Positions 8,751 through 16,925 of a stretch of 64,000 bases of DNA are shown piece by piece (within the stretch, counting starts at the first letter, position 1; every line of letters begins with the position of its first letter). The DNA comes from Altericroceibacterium indicum. GTDB lineage: Bacteria; Pseudomonadota; Alphaproteobacteria; Sphingomonadales; Sphingomonadaceae. The stretch spans positions 1-64,000 of the forward strand of contig NZ_WTYQ01000006.1 in the NCBI RefSeq assembly GCF_009828105.1, read 5' to 3'. The notes under the pieces were generated by a model, which saw only the letters and a program-made list of their open reading frames with translations, did not search any database and was not told the DNA's origin. A program made the translations under genes and the position numbers.

Positions 8751-9859
8751 GCTGCCTCCGCTTTACTATAGGGCGACTTGCGCTTTTTACGCATGACGTT
8801 CACCATCGGTGTTTCAATATAACGGTAGACTAGAACAGCAACCGGGATCGATATTATCAGGGCTAAAACGACGTAAAGCGGCACTGCGGCGTTTGCTGGG
8901 ATCGATAGTTTGCTCATTGCTATTGTCAGTATACGAAGAACAAAACGGTGACACAAATAGAGAGAATAAGACGCATTGCCGAGCAGCAACAAAAATGCCG
9001 GGAACTTTTTGTCGTTTTTCTCTGGAAGCAAGAGGCCGCCAAGTACAAGCAAGCAAGCAGGGATGCCGCCGATGAAAAGCCGTGGAAGGTCGATGTTTCT
9101 CATCAGGATGAGAAGGCAAAGCCCGGCAATGGCGAAAAATATCGCCAGATTAAGCGATTTTTTCTCGTAAATGGTTGAGTAAAAATAGCCTAATATGCAG
9201 CCTATTCCAAATTCAAGAATAACAGAATCCGTCCAGAATTTGAAAATGGCAAGGGATGGCTGAAGAATAACTCCAATGACCGATAGAAGTAAAAGCGTAA
9301 TCAGCAATCCTGCAAGCGCAAATTGCCTTTTGAAAATGATAAATACTGAAAAAATTACGTAGAAGAACATTTCATAATTCAACGTCCATCCAAGTGAAAG
9401 TATGGGGGCAATTCGACCGCCTTCTCTGGCATAAGGAAGGAATAGATAAGACGATATGACATTGCCGATATCCAGTTGCGTGCTACGCACGAACTGACCC
9501 AATGCTACTAAGGCCAGCAGCATCAAAGTCGTAAAGAACCAATATAGTGGAACGACCCTGATGAACCGCCGCTTGAGGAACAGCCAGCTTCCACCTTTTT
9601 TCTGAAAGAGGTCAGCAGACGTATAAAACATTATAAATCCGCTGATGACGAAAAATATGTCTACGCCAGCAACAAGTGGGAAGACATTAAAGGATGGCTT
9701 AAGCCCATTTGTATGAAGAACTTCCAGGAAAGAATGACCGATCAGAACCGTTATTGCCGCATACGCACGCAGGATCTGAATAGAATTAATGGTTCTATTT
9801 CGTCCTTTAGAACCTTGATCGCTTTCGCCCTGCGGCACTTTCTGACTTTCTATGGTCAT
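8747..9859 (-). CDS. Acyltransferase 3 family membrane protein (second copy)
   Basis: The product has 370 residues from ATG 9859. That ATG overlaps the flippase stop codon by one base (TAATG), so it is preferred to the longer in-frame start at 9910. The motifs are QILRAYAAITVLIGHSFLEV, GVDIFFVISGFIMFYT, RRFIRVVPLYWFFTT and SLGWTLNYEMFFYVIFSVFI, the same blocks as in the acyltransferase at 4333-5475. The two are clear paralogues sharing the same motif spacing, although this copy is less AT-rich. Two O-acylations of the polymer, or one duplicated activity, are both possible. Confidence 0.87.
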   Translation of the reverse strand: MTIESQKVPQGESDQGSKGRNRTINSIQILRAYAAITVLIGHSFLEVLHTNGLKPSFNVFPLVAGVDIFFVISGFIMFYTSADLFQKKGGSWLFLKRRFIRVVPLYWFFTTLMLLALVALGQFVRSTQLDIGNVISSYLFLPYAREGGRIAPILSLGWTLNYEMFFYVIFSVFIIFKRQFALAGLLITLLLLSVIGVILQPSLAIFKFWTDSVILEFGIGCILGYFYSTIYEKKSLNLAIFFAIAGLCLLILMRNIDLPRLFIGGIPACLLVLGGLLLPEKNDKKFPAFLLLLGNASYSLYLCHRFVLRILTIAMSKLSIPANAAVPLYVVLALIISIPVAVLVYRYIETPMVNVMRKKRKSPYSKAEAA

Positions 9860-11100
9860 TAAACCAACCTGTTCCATGCGTGAGGAATACGGAGCAGGCA
9901 TATCAGGCATGCTATGCCGAAGCCCAGCTCGAGAAAGGCGCGGCTGAGCGCCAAAGTAACAGCGTCACCCCAAATCGCAGCCAATGGATATGCTATGAAG
10001 CTGAGAGCCGCCATTCCCAAAGTGAGCCATTGGTATGTCTGCTCTCTTCTCAGGGGAACGAGTCCTAACATGCCAATACTCCGATTGGCGAATACACCCG
10101 GCAGAATAGCGAGTTGCGCGATTACGACTAATGTTGCTCCTGATAGCTGAGGCCCAAAAAACCAGGGTACAAACCATGGCATCATAAGTGCTGCAATGCA
10201 TGATGCGACTGTTGCCAAGCACACAAGAGCGATTGTTGCCCGCTTGAACAGTTTGTGAGCGTCAGATGGGTTGGATACAAGGAGGTTGGATATTCGCGGT
10301 ATCAACACTCTTAGAAATGGCTGGGTTGCGTTTGTCGCTGCGGAAATCAAGCGATCACCTGCTGCATAGAAAGCCACCTGGCTCGGGGATGAAAAAGCGC
10401 CCAGGAACACGATGCTTGTTCGACCGACGACGTTAGGAATCCCCGCTAAAGTAAAGAAGCGGATAGCTGACTTGGCGCGAATAAATAGTTCCGACAAAGG
10501 AGGTTTGGAAATGCCGAGATTTTTCAATGCCAAGAAATGACCATATATAACGCTAATCCATAACGGGATAGCGAATAACAAAATAGCCAAAGATGCTTGC
10601 GACGACTTGTCGATGATAAAATATACAAGAATAAGCGTCGATAAAGCGCAGACTATATCTATTTTAGCTAGTTTTGGTACGATTTCGGCCCCGATATAGT
10701 ACCATGACGCACTCAGACCATAAGCAGTTGATAGAATGATGCACGATATTATCGCATCTGTGCTTTTAAGCTGATCAATATTGAGAAATGGCACAAAAAC
10801 AATATACGCGATGATCGCTATCGTGCCTGTAAGGAGCCGACCCAGCACAATCTCGCCAACAGCAAGCTTTACTGTTTTTTCGTCGGATTGGGCGATCTCG
10901 CGCACACCCATCAGCCCAAACCCAAATTCGATAAACTGGGAAAGAATAAGGCTAGCGGCTAATATGAGAGAGAATTTAGCAAAGCCATCTGCCCCCAGAC
11001 CTCTGGTCAAAAGGGGGTATGTAATCAAGGGTGCGCTATATCGCACAATGTGCGATATAGCTGCAGCACCAATATTACGGGTGACGGATACTTTCCTCAT
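9859..11100 (-). CDS. Wzx-type polysaccharide flippase
   Basis: The product has 413 residues with about 12 to 14 hydrophobic segments and no large soluble domain. The start RNIGAAAISHIVRYSAPLITYPLLTRGLGADGFAKF is typical of the MVF/PST flippase family (conserved GxxxFG-like N-terminal region), and FGFGLMGVREIAQ follows near residue 65. It would move undecaprenyl-linked repeat units across the inner membrane for the Wzy-type polymerase. A 32-bp gap separates it from the first operon gene (glycosyltransferase, 11133-12275). Confidence 0.82.
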   Translation of the reverse strand: MRKVSVTRNIGAAAISHIVRYSAPLITYPLLTRGLGADGFAKFSLILAASLILSQFIEFGFGLMGVREIAQSDEKTVKLAVGEIVLGRLLTGTIAIIAYIVFVPFLNIDQLKSTDAIISCIILSTAYGLSASWYYIGAEIVPKLAKIDIVCALSTLILVYFIIDKSSQASLAILLFAIPLWISVIYGHFLALKNLGISKPPLSELFIRAKSAIRFFTLAGIPNVVGRTSIVFLGAFSSPSQVAFYAAGDRLISAATNATQPFLRVLIPRISNLLVSNPSDAHKLFKRATIALVCLATVASCIAALMMPWFVPWFFGPQLSGATLVVIAQLAILPGVFANRSIGMLGLVPLRREQTYQWLTLGMAALSFIAYPLAAIWGDAVTLALSRAFLELGFGIACLICLLRIPHAWNRLV

Positions 11101-11132
11101 TGTGCGATCTCGATAGCTTTAATAGCCTACTT

Positions 11133-12275
11133 TTAATTGAGGACTTGCTTATATACTTGCTCTTGTCTTTCGCACATTGTGTTGATGCTCCAATTGGAGA
11201 TATCCTTGGCCCTGCAAGCGGCGCTCATCCTGGCTCTCATATCTGCATCCGAGAGAAGCTTGCCCGTTGCTATAGCTGTCTCGCTGACATCAGTGGGTGA
11301 GGTAATAATTCCTTCCACACCATCACGGATAATTTCTTCAATACCAGGCAGCGCAGCGATGACGGAAGGGGTGCCCGATGCTACATATTGTATGGCTACG
11401 CGCGGCAAGCCTTCGCGTGTCGAGCATAAAGCCGCCACATCCGCTAGAGCTAATATTCTTGCTGGATCTTTTCGGAACCCGAGCAAGCGAATCTGATCGG
11501 GGTGTGCGGTCTTGCTGATGGCTTCTTCCACTGCGGGACGGTTAATGCCATCACCCAACAAAAGCAGGCGGGCGTCAGGGCATTGTTTCCAGACGTAATG
11601 AAGGTTTTCGATAAACGGAATTTGACGTTTCCGTTCCTCAAGAGCGGCAATCATCACAATGATCGGAGGTTTAGGGGTGCCGGGAGCGACGCCAACAATT
11701 GGCTCCCAATCTTCTGGCGGATGAGCTTCAGCAAAATCTGTTACATTCATACCGGAGCGGATCATAAAATGGGGCCGGCCGCGTCCGATACCAGCTTCTT
11801 CGCACGCCGCTTGCATTGCCTCGCTCACGTGAATGTAAGCCGCAGTCCACCGCGATGCCACACGTTCAGCAGCCGAATAAACAAGCTTGCTGATCGGATT
11901 CACATTCAGAAATGGAGCGATATGGACGCCATGCACTGCCGTAATTTTTAACTTCGCTGCCGCCGCCCGGCCAATAATTCCTGCCTTGCTGGTATGAGTA
12001 TGCACCAAGTCGGGTTTGATGCGGCGAAAGATACTCACGAGATCTTTATAGGCGGCGTAGTCCTTATGAGGAGAAATGTCCCTCTGAATATTCGGCACCT
12101 GGATGTGCGTGACTCTAGGATGCAGCTTCTCGATAATTTCAGGCGCTACGTGGTTTCCATAGATGAGGTAAACATCATCTCCGTTTTCTGCATTCCAGTT
12201 GCAGCTGGCCAGAGTGTTTTCATCGGCACCACCGTTGATGAAGCGAGTGATGACGTGAACGATGCGTTTGCTCAT
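11133..12275 (-). CDS. Glycosyltransferase, GT4-type, first gene of the polysaccharide operon
   Basis: The product has 380 residues. The N-terminus MSKRIVHVITRFINGGADEN is a GT4 acceptor-side Rossmann strand with the usual GGAxxN-like glycine loop. DLVHTHTSKAGIIGRAAA (near 90-107) and VAALCSTREGLPRVAIQYVASG (near 275-295, with E-x7-type donor site) are diagnostic. It resembles sugar transferases acting on undecaprenyl-linked sugars. It is the promoter-proximal gene of the leftward operon. Two TGCRNYGCASMA motifs lie 50-81 bp upstream of its start. Confidence 0.87.
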   Translation of the reverse strand: MSKRIVHVITRFINGGADENTLASCNWNAENGDDVYLIYGNHVAPEIIEKLHPRVTHIQVPNIQRDISPHKDYAAYKDLVSIFRRIKPDLVHTHTSKAGIIGRAAAAKLKITAVHGVHIAPFLNVNPISKLVYSAAERVASRWTAAYIHVSEAMQAACEEAGIGRGRPHFMIRSGMNVTDFAEAHPPEDWEPIVGVAPGTPKPPIIVMIAALEERKRQIPFIENLHYVWKQCPDARLLLLGDGINRPAVEEAISKTAHPDQIRLLGFRKDPARILALADVAALCSTREGLPRVAIQYVASGTPSVIAALPGIEEIIRDGVEGIITSPTDVSETAIATGKLLSDADMRARMSAACRAKDISNWSINTMCERQEQVYKQVLN

Positions 12276-12324
12276 GTGAGTTCCGACCTAATCCATCTAG
12301 TTAAGAGGGCACTACAGCGATTGA

Positions 12325-12356
12325 TTGTGCGGCGCACCTCATGATTGTGCAGTGCA
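12325..12356 (-). promoter_or_regulatory. Tandem PhaR/AniA-type motifs before the polysaccharide operon
   Basis: On the minus strand TGCGCCGCACAA (12325-12336) and TGCACTGCACAA (12345-12356) both match TGCRNYGCASMA, the motif reported for the PhaR/AniA regulator of alphaproteobacteria. They are exactly 20 bp apart, in the same orientation as the operon, 50-81 bp upstream of the first glycosyltransferase start. AniA is known to link carbon storage to exopolysaccharide production in rhizobia. Regulation here is inferred; no regulator gene is in the window. Confidence 0.55.
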
Positions 12357-12582
12357 ACTCTGCCGTGGCATGACTGAAGGTGTCTGTCTAGCTCTGGTTC
12401 CATTGGTACTGGCAAATGTCTGTTGCTTGAACTCCGAATTTTGGGATCGTGATTCAGATTAATGCCCCTCCATGGTAATTAACATTGAAGCTAAATCAGT
12501 GGTTTATAGAGTGGCGCCATATACTGCTGCGTGAACACGGCAAGATTTTCGAATGAGCAGAAAATTTTGCCTTGAGCCATCG

Positions 12583-12613
12583 TGACGTGACCCCGAGCTT
12601 TCCGCCAGTTGGG
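12583..12613 (+). mobile_element. IS3-type end fragment
   Basis: TGACGTGACCCCGAGC and the next 15 bases form another IS3-type left end in the same orientation as those at 4186 and 12659. It is directly followed by the 44-bp repeat (12614-12657) and then by the intact IS3 left end. The stretch 12357-12582 between the operon promoter region and this fragment shows no gene. Confidence 0.55.
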
Positions 12614-12657
12614 TGGACTTATAACGGTTTCGTGCCGGTCAATTGAGAGTTTAACAC
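12614..12657 (-). repeat. 44-bp repeat, right copy (inverted partner at 1065-1108)
   Basis: This is the reverse complement of 1065-1108 with 42 of 44 bases matching. The pair encloses about 11.5 kb holding the DUF1800/DUF1501 genes and the polysaccharide operon. It could support inversion by recombination. Confidence 0.7.
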
Positions 12658-12724
12658 GTGACCTGCCCCCCTGATTTTCCTCCAAGTTGGATTAGAGTCC
12701 GGCCCTGAGAGAAGGACGGACAAG

Positions 12725-12991
12725 ATGAAGAGAACGAGGTTTTCAGAAGAGCAGATCATCGGGGTGCTGAAGGAAGCTGAGGCGGGCGCGAAGACCGCTG
12801 AGCTGGCCCGGCGACACGGAGTGTCGGAAGCGACGATCTACAACTGGAAGTCGAAGTATGGCGGGATGGAAGTGTCCGATACCCGCCGACTGAAGGAGCT
12901 CGAGAGCGAGAACGCGAAGCTGAAGCGGTTGCTGGCCGATGCGATGCTGGACAAGGCTGCACTGAAGGATCTTCTGGCAAAAAAGTTCTGA
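12725..12991 (+). CDS. IS3-family transposase OrfA
   Basis: The product has 88 residues: the helix-turn-helix part (FSEEQIIGVLKEAEAGAKT, then LARRHGVSEATIYNWKSKYG) followed by a leucine-zipper helix (LKELESENAKLKRLLADAML). This is a complete OrfA of the IS407/IS51-like type. OrfB would be reached by -1 frameshifting near the end (the run of A at 12979-12984 is a candidate slippery site). It is preserved, although the partner frame is broken. Confidence 0.85.
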   Translation: MKRTRFSEEQIIGVLKEAEAGAKTAELARRHGVSEATIYNWKSKYGGMEVSDTRRLKELESENAKLKRLLADAMLDKAALKDLLAKKF

Positions 12992-12999
12992 CGCCCGCT

Positions 13000-13718
13000 G
13001 CCAAGCGGGAAGCTGTTGCTCATCTCCAGGCGTGCCACGGGATGAGCGAGCGGCGGGCGTGCCGTGTCATCGATGCCGATCGCAAGAGCGTGCGTTACCG
13101 TTCCACCCGGGACGATGATGCCGGTCTGCGTGAGAAGCTGCGCGAGCTGGCCAACCAGCGTCGCCGGTTCTGCATATCCTGCTGCGTCGGGAAGGGATCA
13201 TGATCAACCGCAAGAAGACCCAGAGGCTCTACAAGGAGGAAGGCTTGGCGGTGAGGCGACGACGTAGCCGCAGGCGCGCTGTCGGCACGAGAGCACCTGC
13301 TCCGGTGCTCGCCTTACCAAACCAGCGCTGGAGCCTCGACTTCGTGCATGATCAGATGGCGTCAGGCAGGCGGTTCCGGGTGCTTAACGTGGTTAATGAC
13401 GTGACGAGGGAGTGCCTGGCAGCAGTACCGGACACTTCGATCTCTGGGCGCCGTGTCGTGCGGGAGCTGACCGAGCTGATCGCGCAGCGTGGAAAGCCGG
13501 GCATGATCGTCAGCGACAATGGCACCGAGCTCACCAGCAATGCCGTGCTGGCATGGTGTGGCGAGATCGGCGTGGAGTGGCATTACATCGCGCCGGGAAG
13601 GCCGATGCAAAATGGTTATGTCGAGAGCTTCAACGGACGCATGCGCGATGAGCTTCTCAATGAGACCCTGTTCCTCAGCATGGCACATGCACGGGTCGAG
13701 ATCGCCGCTTGGGTGGAT
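13000..13718 (+). pseudogene. IS3-family transposase OrfB, frameshifted and 3'-truncated
   Basis: In the -1 frame relative to OrfA the sequence reads AAKREAVAHLQACHGMSERRACRVI up to the text NQRRRF near 13170. A different frame then continues from about 13177 ([20 protein letters not shown]). Complete relatives read RRRFGYRRLHILL here, so about 13 bases appear to be deleted. The rve catalytic core follows: [10 protein letters not shown] (Asp), [11 protein letters not shown] (Asp) and [18 protein letters not shown] (Glu). The gene then breaks off at IAAWVD near 13718, losing the usual NRERPHSALGY-type end. It is non-functional. Confidence 0.8.
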
Positions 13719-14039
13719 GTACTCGCGTGCGACTGCCTCGAACGTCTGTGCAGAAAGGAACTCGGCGCGGATTTTCAGCTTCCGCTTCTCAAAAGCCGGG
13801 TCGCCCCCAGAAGCGACTGCTCGTCGCGCCTCGTAGGCCGCGTCTCGCGCTTGCTTGAGGCTGATGTCGGGATAGCTGCCTATGCAGAGCTTCTTTTGCG
13901 CACCGCCGAACCTGTATCGGAACCGCCAAAGCTTGCTGCCGGTCGGCGTGACCTCGCCATATAGGCCGCGCTCATCGGTTACCTTGTACGGCTTATCTTT
14001 GGGCTTGAGAGCGCGGAGACGAGTATCTGTCAGCGGCAT
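13719..14039 (-). pseudogene. Tyrosine integrase, N-terminal fragment (P4 type)
   Basis: The product starts MPLTDTRLRALKPKDKPYKV and continues through [20 protein letters not shown], then [18 protein letters not shown] and FEAVAREYI. This is the DUF4102 arm-binding domain plus the beginning of the core-binding domain of P4-type (prophage/island) integrases. After about 107 residues the frame enters antisense IS3 OrfB sequence. The catalytic domain (R-H-R-Y) is absent. The gene was cut by, or recombined with, the IS3 element. Confidence 0.8.
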
Positions 14040-14040
14040 G

Positions 14041-14090
14041 TGGGGGCCTTTTCATCTGGACCTTTGCGAAACGGCCTCAAAAGGCCCCCA
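14041..14090. repeat. 12-bp inverted repeat ahead of the integrase gene
   Basis: TGGGGGCCTTTT (14041-14052) is perfectly complementary to 14079-14090, with a 26-bp spacer. It lies immediately upstream of the integrase start (14039, leftward) and could be a binding site for the integrase or a hairpin in its leader. Confidence 0.5.
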
Positions 14091-14204
14091 AAAGTGTCTG
14101 GAAGCCCCGAGAACAGGCGGGACGATCCAGAACGATCCAAGGGCTAAATCCCTAGTATTTCTGCGGGTTTTATAGATTATTTGGGAGAACGTGAGAAGAA
14201 CAAA

Positions 14205-14218
14205 TGGTGCCCGGAAGA
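14205..14218 (-). other. Possible attachment-site core (tRNA-Leu 3' end)
   Basis: TGGTGCCCGGAAGA read on the minus strand is TCTTCCGGGCACCA, which from memory equals the 3' acceptor end plus CCA of a common alphaproteobacterial tRNA-Leu. The rest of the tRNA is not present to the right. The order tRNA end, then integrase gene on the same strand, is the usual arrangement for P4-type integrases. It is short, so the match could be chance. Confidence 0.35.
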
Positions 14219-14335
14219 AGCCTCAAAGCGAGCGGTTTTGCGGGTCCCAGATCACTGCCTTAAAGCCATGCATGGCATCGGCATTTCAGACTGCTGGCGC
14301 GATTTCCCTGAACCATTCAATGACTTTCAGTTTTT

Positions 14336-14358
14336 TTGCTAATGCTAGTGACTCGCAA
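14336..14358. promoter_or_regulatory. Possible Fur-type operator before the siderophore receptor
   Basis: A 23-bp imperfect dyad with outer arms TTGC and GCAA and the inner text TAATGCTAGTGAC lies 42 bp upstream of the receptor ATG. Iron-regulated receptor genes normally have such a site. Only about six of eleven arm positions pair. Confidence 0.3.
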
Positions 14359-14400
14359 CAACATTGGGGCTAGTGGAGCGGGGAATTTGAAAGGGGAACT

Positions 14401-16617
14401 ATGCTTACCACCACATCCGCTCGCCTTCGTTGCAGTGCTGCGCTGGCCTCTCTTGCCGGTTTTGGCATGGGCGTACCGGCCTTCGCTGAAGAAGCAGAGA
14501 GCGAGGCAGAGCGTGCATCCAATATTGTCGTGATCGGCAAGACTTATGGCGTGAACGTTGGCAAAACGGTGACACCGCTGAAAGATGTCCCCAACACCAT
14601 CACCGTGATCACCCGTGAACAGGTGGAGGATCAGAACCTCTTCTCGCTCGAAGATGCGCTGACCGCCACGGCGGGGATCACCGTCAACGGCGTGGGGAGC
14701 GAAGACCCCTCTTTCCTCTCACGCGGCTTTGCGATCGATAATTATCTGATCGATGGCACCCCCACCAAGAGCTTCGGCTATCCCGCAGTTGTGCCAGACC
14801 TGTTCTTCTATGACCGGGTGGAGGTGCTGCGCGGGCCGGCGGGTCTGTTCAGCGGCGCAGGCAATCCTGCCGGCAGCATCAACCTTGTGCGTAAACGCCC
14901 GCTCGACACCTTCCAGCTTCAGGGCGCGCTGGGCTTTGGCAGCTATGACAATCTGCGCGCCGAAGTGGACCTGTCCACCCCGATCAGCACCTCTGCCGCT
15001 ATCCGCATGGGCGCGATGGTGCAGGATCAGGACCAGTTCTATGACACGGCCCATCGCACCCGCTGGGCCGCCTATGCCACCGCATCGGTGGATCTGGGTG
15101 AAAACACCAAGCTGACCTTTGGCGGGACCTATGACCTTTACAAGCCCGCCATACAGTCTGGCCTCCCCGGTATTATCGGCGGGGACGATGGCAGCGACGG
15201 GCAATTGCTGGATGTTCCGCGCTCCACCTATGTGGGGGCAGACTGGAACCGCCTGCGGTCCGAAACATGGACCGCCTTTGCCGAAATCACCCACAATCTG
15301 AGCGACAATTGGACCCTGCGCGCCAGCGGGCTTTACAGCGATGCTGACCGGGATGACGTTTATTCCTATATTGGCAACCAGCCCGTTACGGCCACAAATG
15401 GAGTGACGCGGCATGTGGCCTATCGCGCTGATGGCGCGGCGAAGAGCCATTCGCTTGATCTCAATCTGGTGGGCAGTTTCCCGCTCTTCGGGCAGGATCA
15501 GACACTGATCGTGGGGAGCGATTATCAGGATGGCACAGCCGATTCCTATTACACCCGCCTTTCCAATTATGGGCAGATCGACATTTATAATCCGGTTTAC
15601 CCGGATGAGCCGCCGCTTGATCCCTATCAGACCTTGCCGCCCTTCGAAGGGCCTTATGGCCCGGTCAACTCCCGCAACGGAAATGGCCGCACCCAGATTG
15701 AGCAATATGGGCTTTATGGCCAGATCCGCCTCAGCCCGATTGAAAGTCTGACGCTGGTCGGCGGGGGCCGCTTCACCTGGTGGGAAACCAAGAGCCAGGC
15801 TTTGCTGCCGGAACCGGGGCCCCAATCAGGCTATAAGATCAACGGCCAGTTCACCCCCTATGCCGGGGTGGTGTGGGATGTAACAGACCAGCTCAACCTC
15901 TATGCCAGCTATGCTGATAGCTTCACCCCGCAAACATCGAGCACCCCGCGCGCCGATGGCAAGGATATTGAACCGCTCGTCGGCGACCAGTTTGAAGCGG
16001 GCACAAAGCTCTCCTTGATGAATGAGCAGCTTTTGCTGTCGCTCGCCGCCTATCAGATCACCCAGAGCAACCGATTGTTCACCGATGCGGATTTGCCCGA
16101 TGTGGTGTTCCAGATCGGCAAGGTCCGTTCCCGCGGGATTGAAGCGGAAGCCAATGGCCAGATCCTGCCGGGCTGGCAGGTGAATGGAGGATATTCCTAC
16201 ACCAAAACAAAATATCTCGAAGATTCAAACCCTTTGGTTGAAGGATTGTCCTTCGTGCCGGTCATCCCCAAACATATGGTGAAGCTCTTCAGCAATTATG
16301 AAGTGGCAGATGGCGCATTTGAAGGAGCGAGCCTTGGCGCGGGGCTGACATGGTTCAGCAGCACTTTTGGCGGCACTGCGGCCACATTCGACTCGGATGG
16401 TGCGCTGCTCACCCGCTCCTCCATTGTGCGGCAGGGAGCCTATGCGGTGGTCGATCTGCGGGCCGGTTATGAATTCAGCGATGGCCTGTCGCTCGGCCTC
16501 AATGTCAAAAATCTGCTCGATAAGCACTATTATGCGCGAATCTCCTCTACCGGTCGGGGCAATTATTATGGTAGCCCTCGCACAGTCATGATGACATTGC
16601 GTCTCAATTTCAGGTGA
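14401..16617 (+). CDS. TonB-dependent siderophore receptor
   Basis: The product has 738 residues. A signal peptide (about 30 residues, ending VPAFA) is followed by a plug domain with PNTITVITREQVEDQN (near 65-80), GFAIDNYLIDGTP (near 112-124) and the typical DRVEVLRGPAGLFSGAGNPAGSINLVRKRP split around residue 140-165. A 22-strand barrel ends in MMTLRLNFR with a terminal aromatic/Arg. The plug sequence resembles ferric-hydroxamate/ferrioxamine/pyoverdine receptors (FhuE, FpvA, FoxA). It would import a ferric siderophore across the outer membrane with TonB energy. SD-like AAAGGGG lies ahead of ATG. The three genes downstream are probably co-transcribed. Confidence 0.9.
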   Translation: MLTTTSARLRCSAALASLAGFGMGVPAFAEEAESEAERASNIVVIGKTYGVNVGKTVTPLKDVPNTITVITREQVEDQNLFSLEDALTATAGITVNGVGSEDPSFLSRGFAIDNYLIDGTPTKSFGYPAVVPDLFFYDRVEVLRGPAGLFSGAGNPAGSINLVRKRPLDTFQLQGALGFGSYDNLRAEVDLSTPISTSAAIRMGAMVQDQDQFYDTAHRTRWAAYATASVDLGENTKLTFGGTYDLYKPAIQSGLPGIIGGDDGSDGQLLDVPRSTYVGADWNRLRSETWTAFAEITHNLSDNWTLRASGLYSDADRDDVYSYIGNQPVTATNGVTRHVAYRADGAAKSHSLDLNLVGSFPLFGQDQTLIVGSDYQDGTADSYYTRLSNYGQIDIYNPVYPDEPPLDPYQTLPPFEGPYGPVNSRNGNGRTQIEQYGLYGQIRLSPIESLTLVGGGRFTWWETKSQALLPEPGPQSGYKINGQFTPYAGVVWDVTDQLNLYASYADSFTPQTSSTPRADGKDIEPLVGDQFEAGTKLSLMNEQLLLSLAAYQITQSNRLFTDADLPDVVFQIGKVRSRGIEAEANGQILPGWQVNGGYSYTKTKYLEDSNPLVEGLSFVPVIPKHMVKLFSNYEVADGAFEGASLGAGLTWFSSTFGGTAATFDSDGALLTRSSIVRQGAYAVVDLRAGYEFSDGLSLGLNVKNLLDKHYYARISSTGRGNYYGSPRTVMMTLRLNFR

Positions 16618-16622
16618 GGGAC

Positions 16623-16925
16623 ATGACGACAAGAGACACACCCCTCTGGCTGCGCCGCACCGATATGGGCCTGCGCATTCTTGCCGCCGTGCCGGTAAGC
16701 TATGCCGTGGCCAGCCTGTGGGCCATGGCACTGGCGCGCATCCTGCCGATGGAGCGTTCCGAAGCCACCATCACGGCCACATTGCTGGCCTTTGCCATTT
16801 GCTGCGCCGCCGTGATGTGGTCTTTTGCCGCCCGTTCTGGCTGGCGCGCTTTGTGGAGCCTGGTGCTGATCGGAGCCGCCGGCGCGGCGATCACCTGGCT
16901 ATCGATCAAAGGAGGGGCGGCATAA
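16623..16925 (+). CDS. DUF3649 small membrane protein
   Basis: The product has 100 residues with three hydrophobic segments (about 18-38, 47-67 and 74-95). It corresponds to the DUF3649 family commonly encoded between a TonB siderophore receptor and a PepSY protein. ATG 16623 follows an AGGTGAGGG ribosome site; an in-frame GTG at 16614 would overlap the receptor stop. Its stop overlaps the next start (TAATG). The function is unknown; a role in siderophore-iron handling at the inner membrane is inferred from context only. Confidence 0.8.
   Translation: MTTRDTPLWLRRTDMGLRILAAVPVSYAVASLWAMALARILPMERSEATITATLLAFAICCAAVMWSFAARSGWRALWSLVLIGAAGAAITWLSIKGGAA

Larger units (their letters stand above)
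12659..13718 (+). mobile_element. Truncated IS3-family element
   Basis: The left end begins TGACCTGCCCCCCTGA at 12659. OrfA and most of OrfB follow. Recognisable OrfB sequence ends near 13718, where the DNA passes directly into the N-terminal part of an integrase gene on the other strand, so the right end of the IS is missing. The element is inactive as it stands. Confidence 0.8.

Noticed and set aside
13362-13718. Continuation of the integrase frame on the minus strand
   Set aside because: After the core-binding start the frame reads antisense to IS3 OrfB and contains no catalytic integrase motifs, so it is not integrase sequence.
14719-15825. 368-codon open frame on the minus strand
   Set aside because: It is antisense to the well-supported TonB receptor gene and has no recognisable domain; long antisense frames are common in GC-rich DNA.
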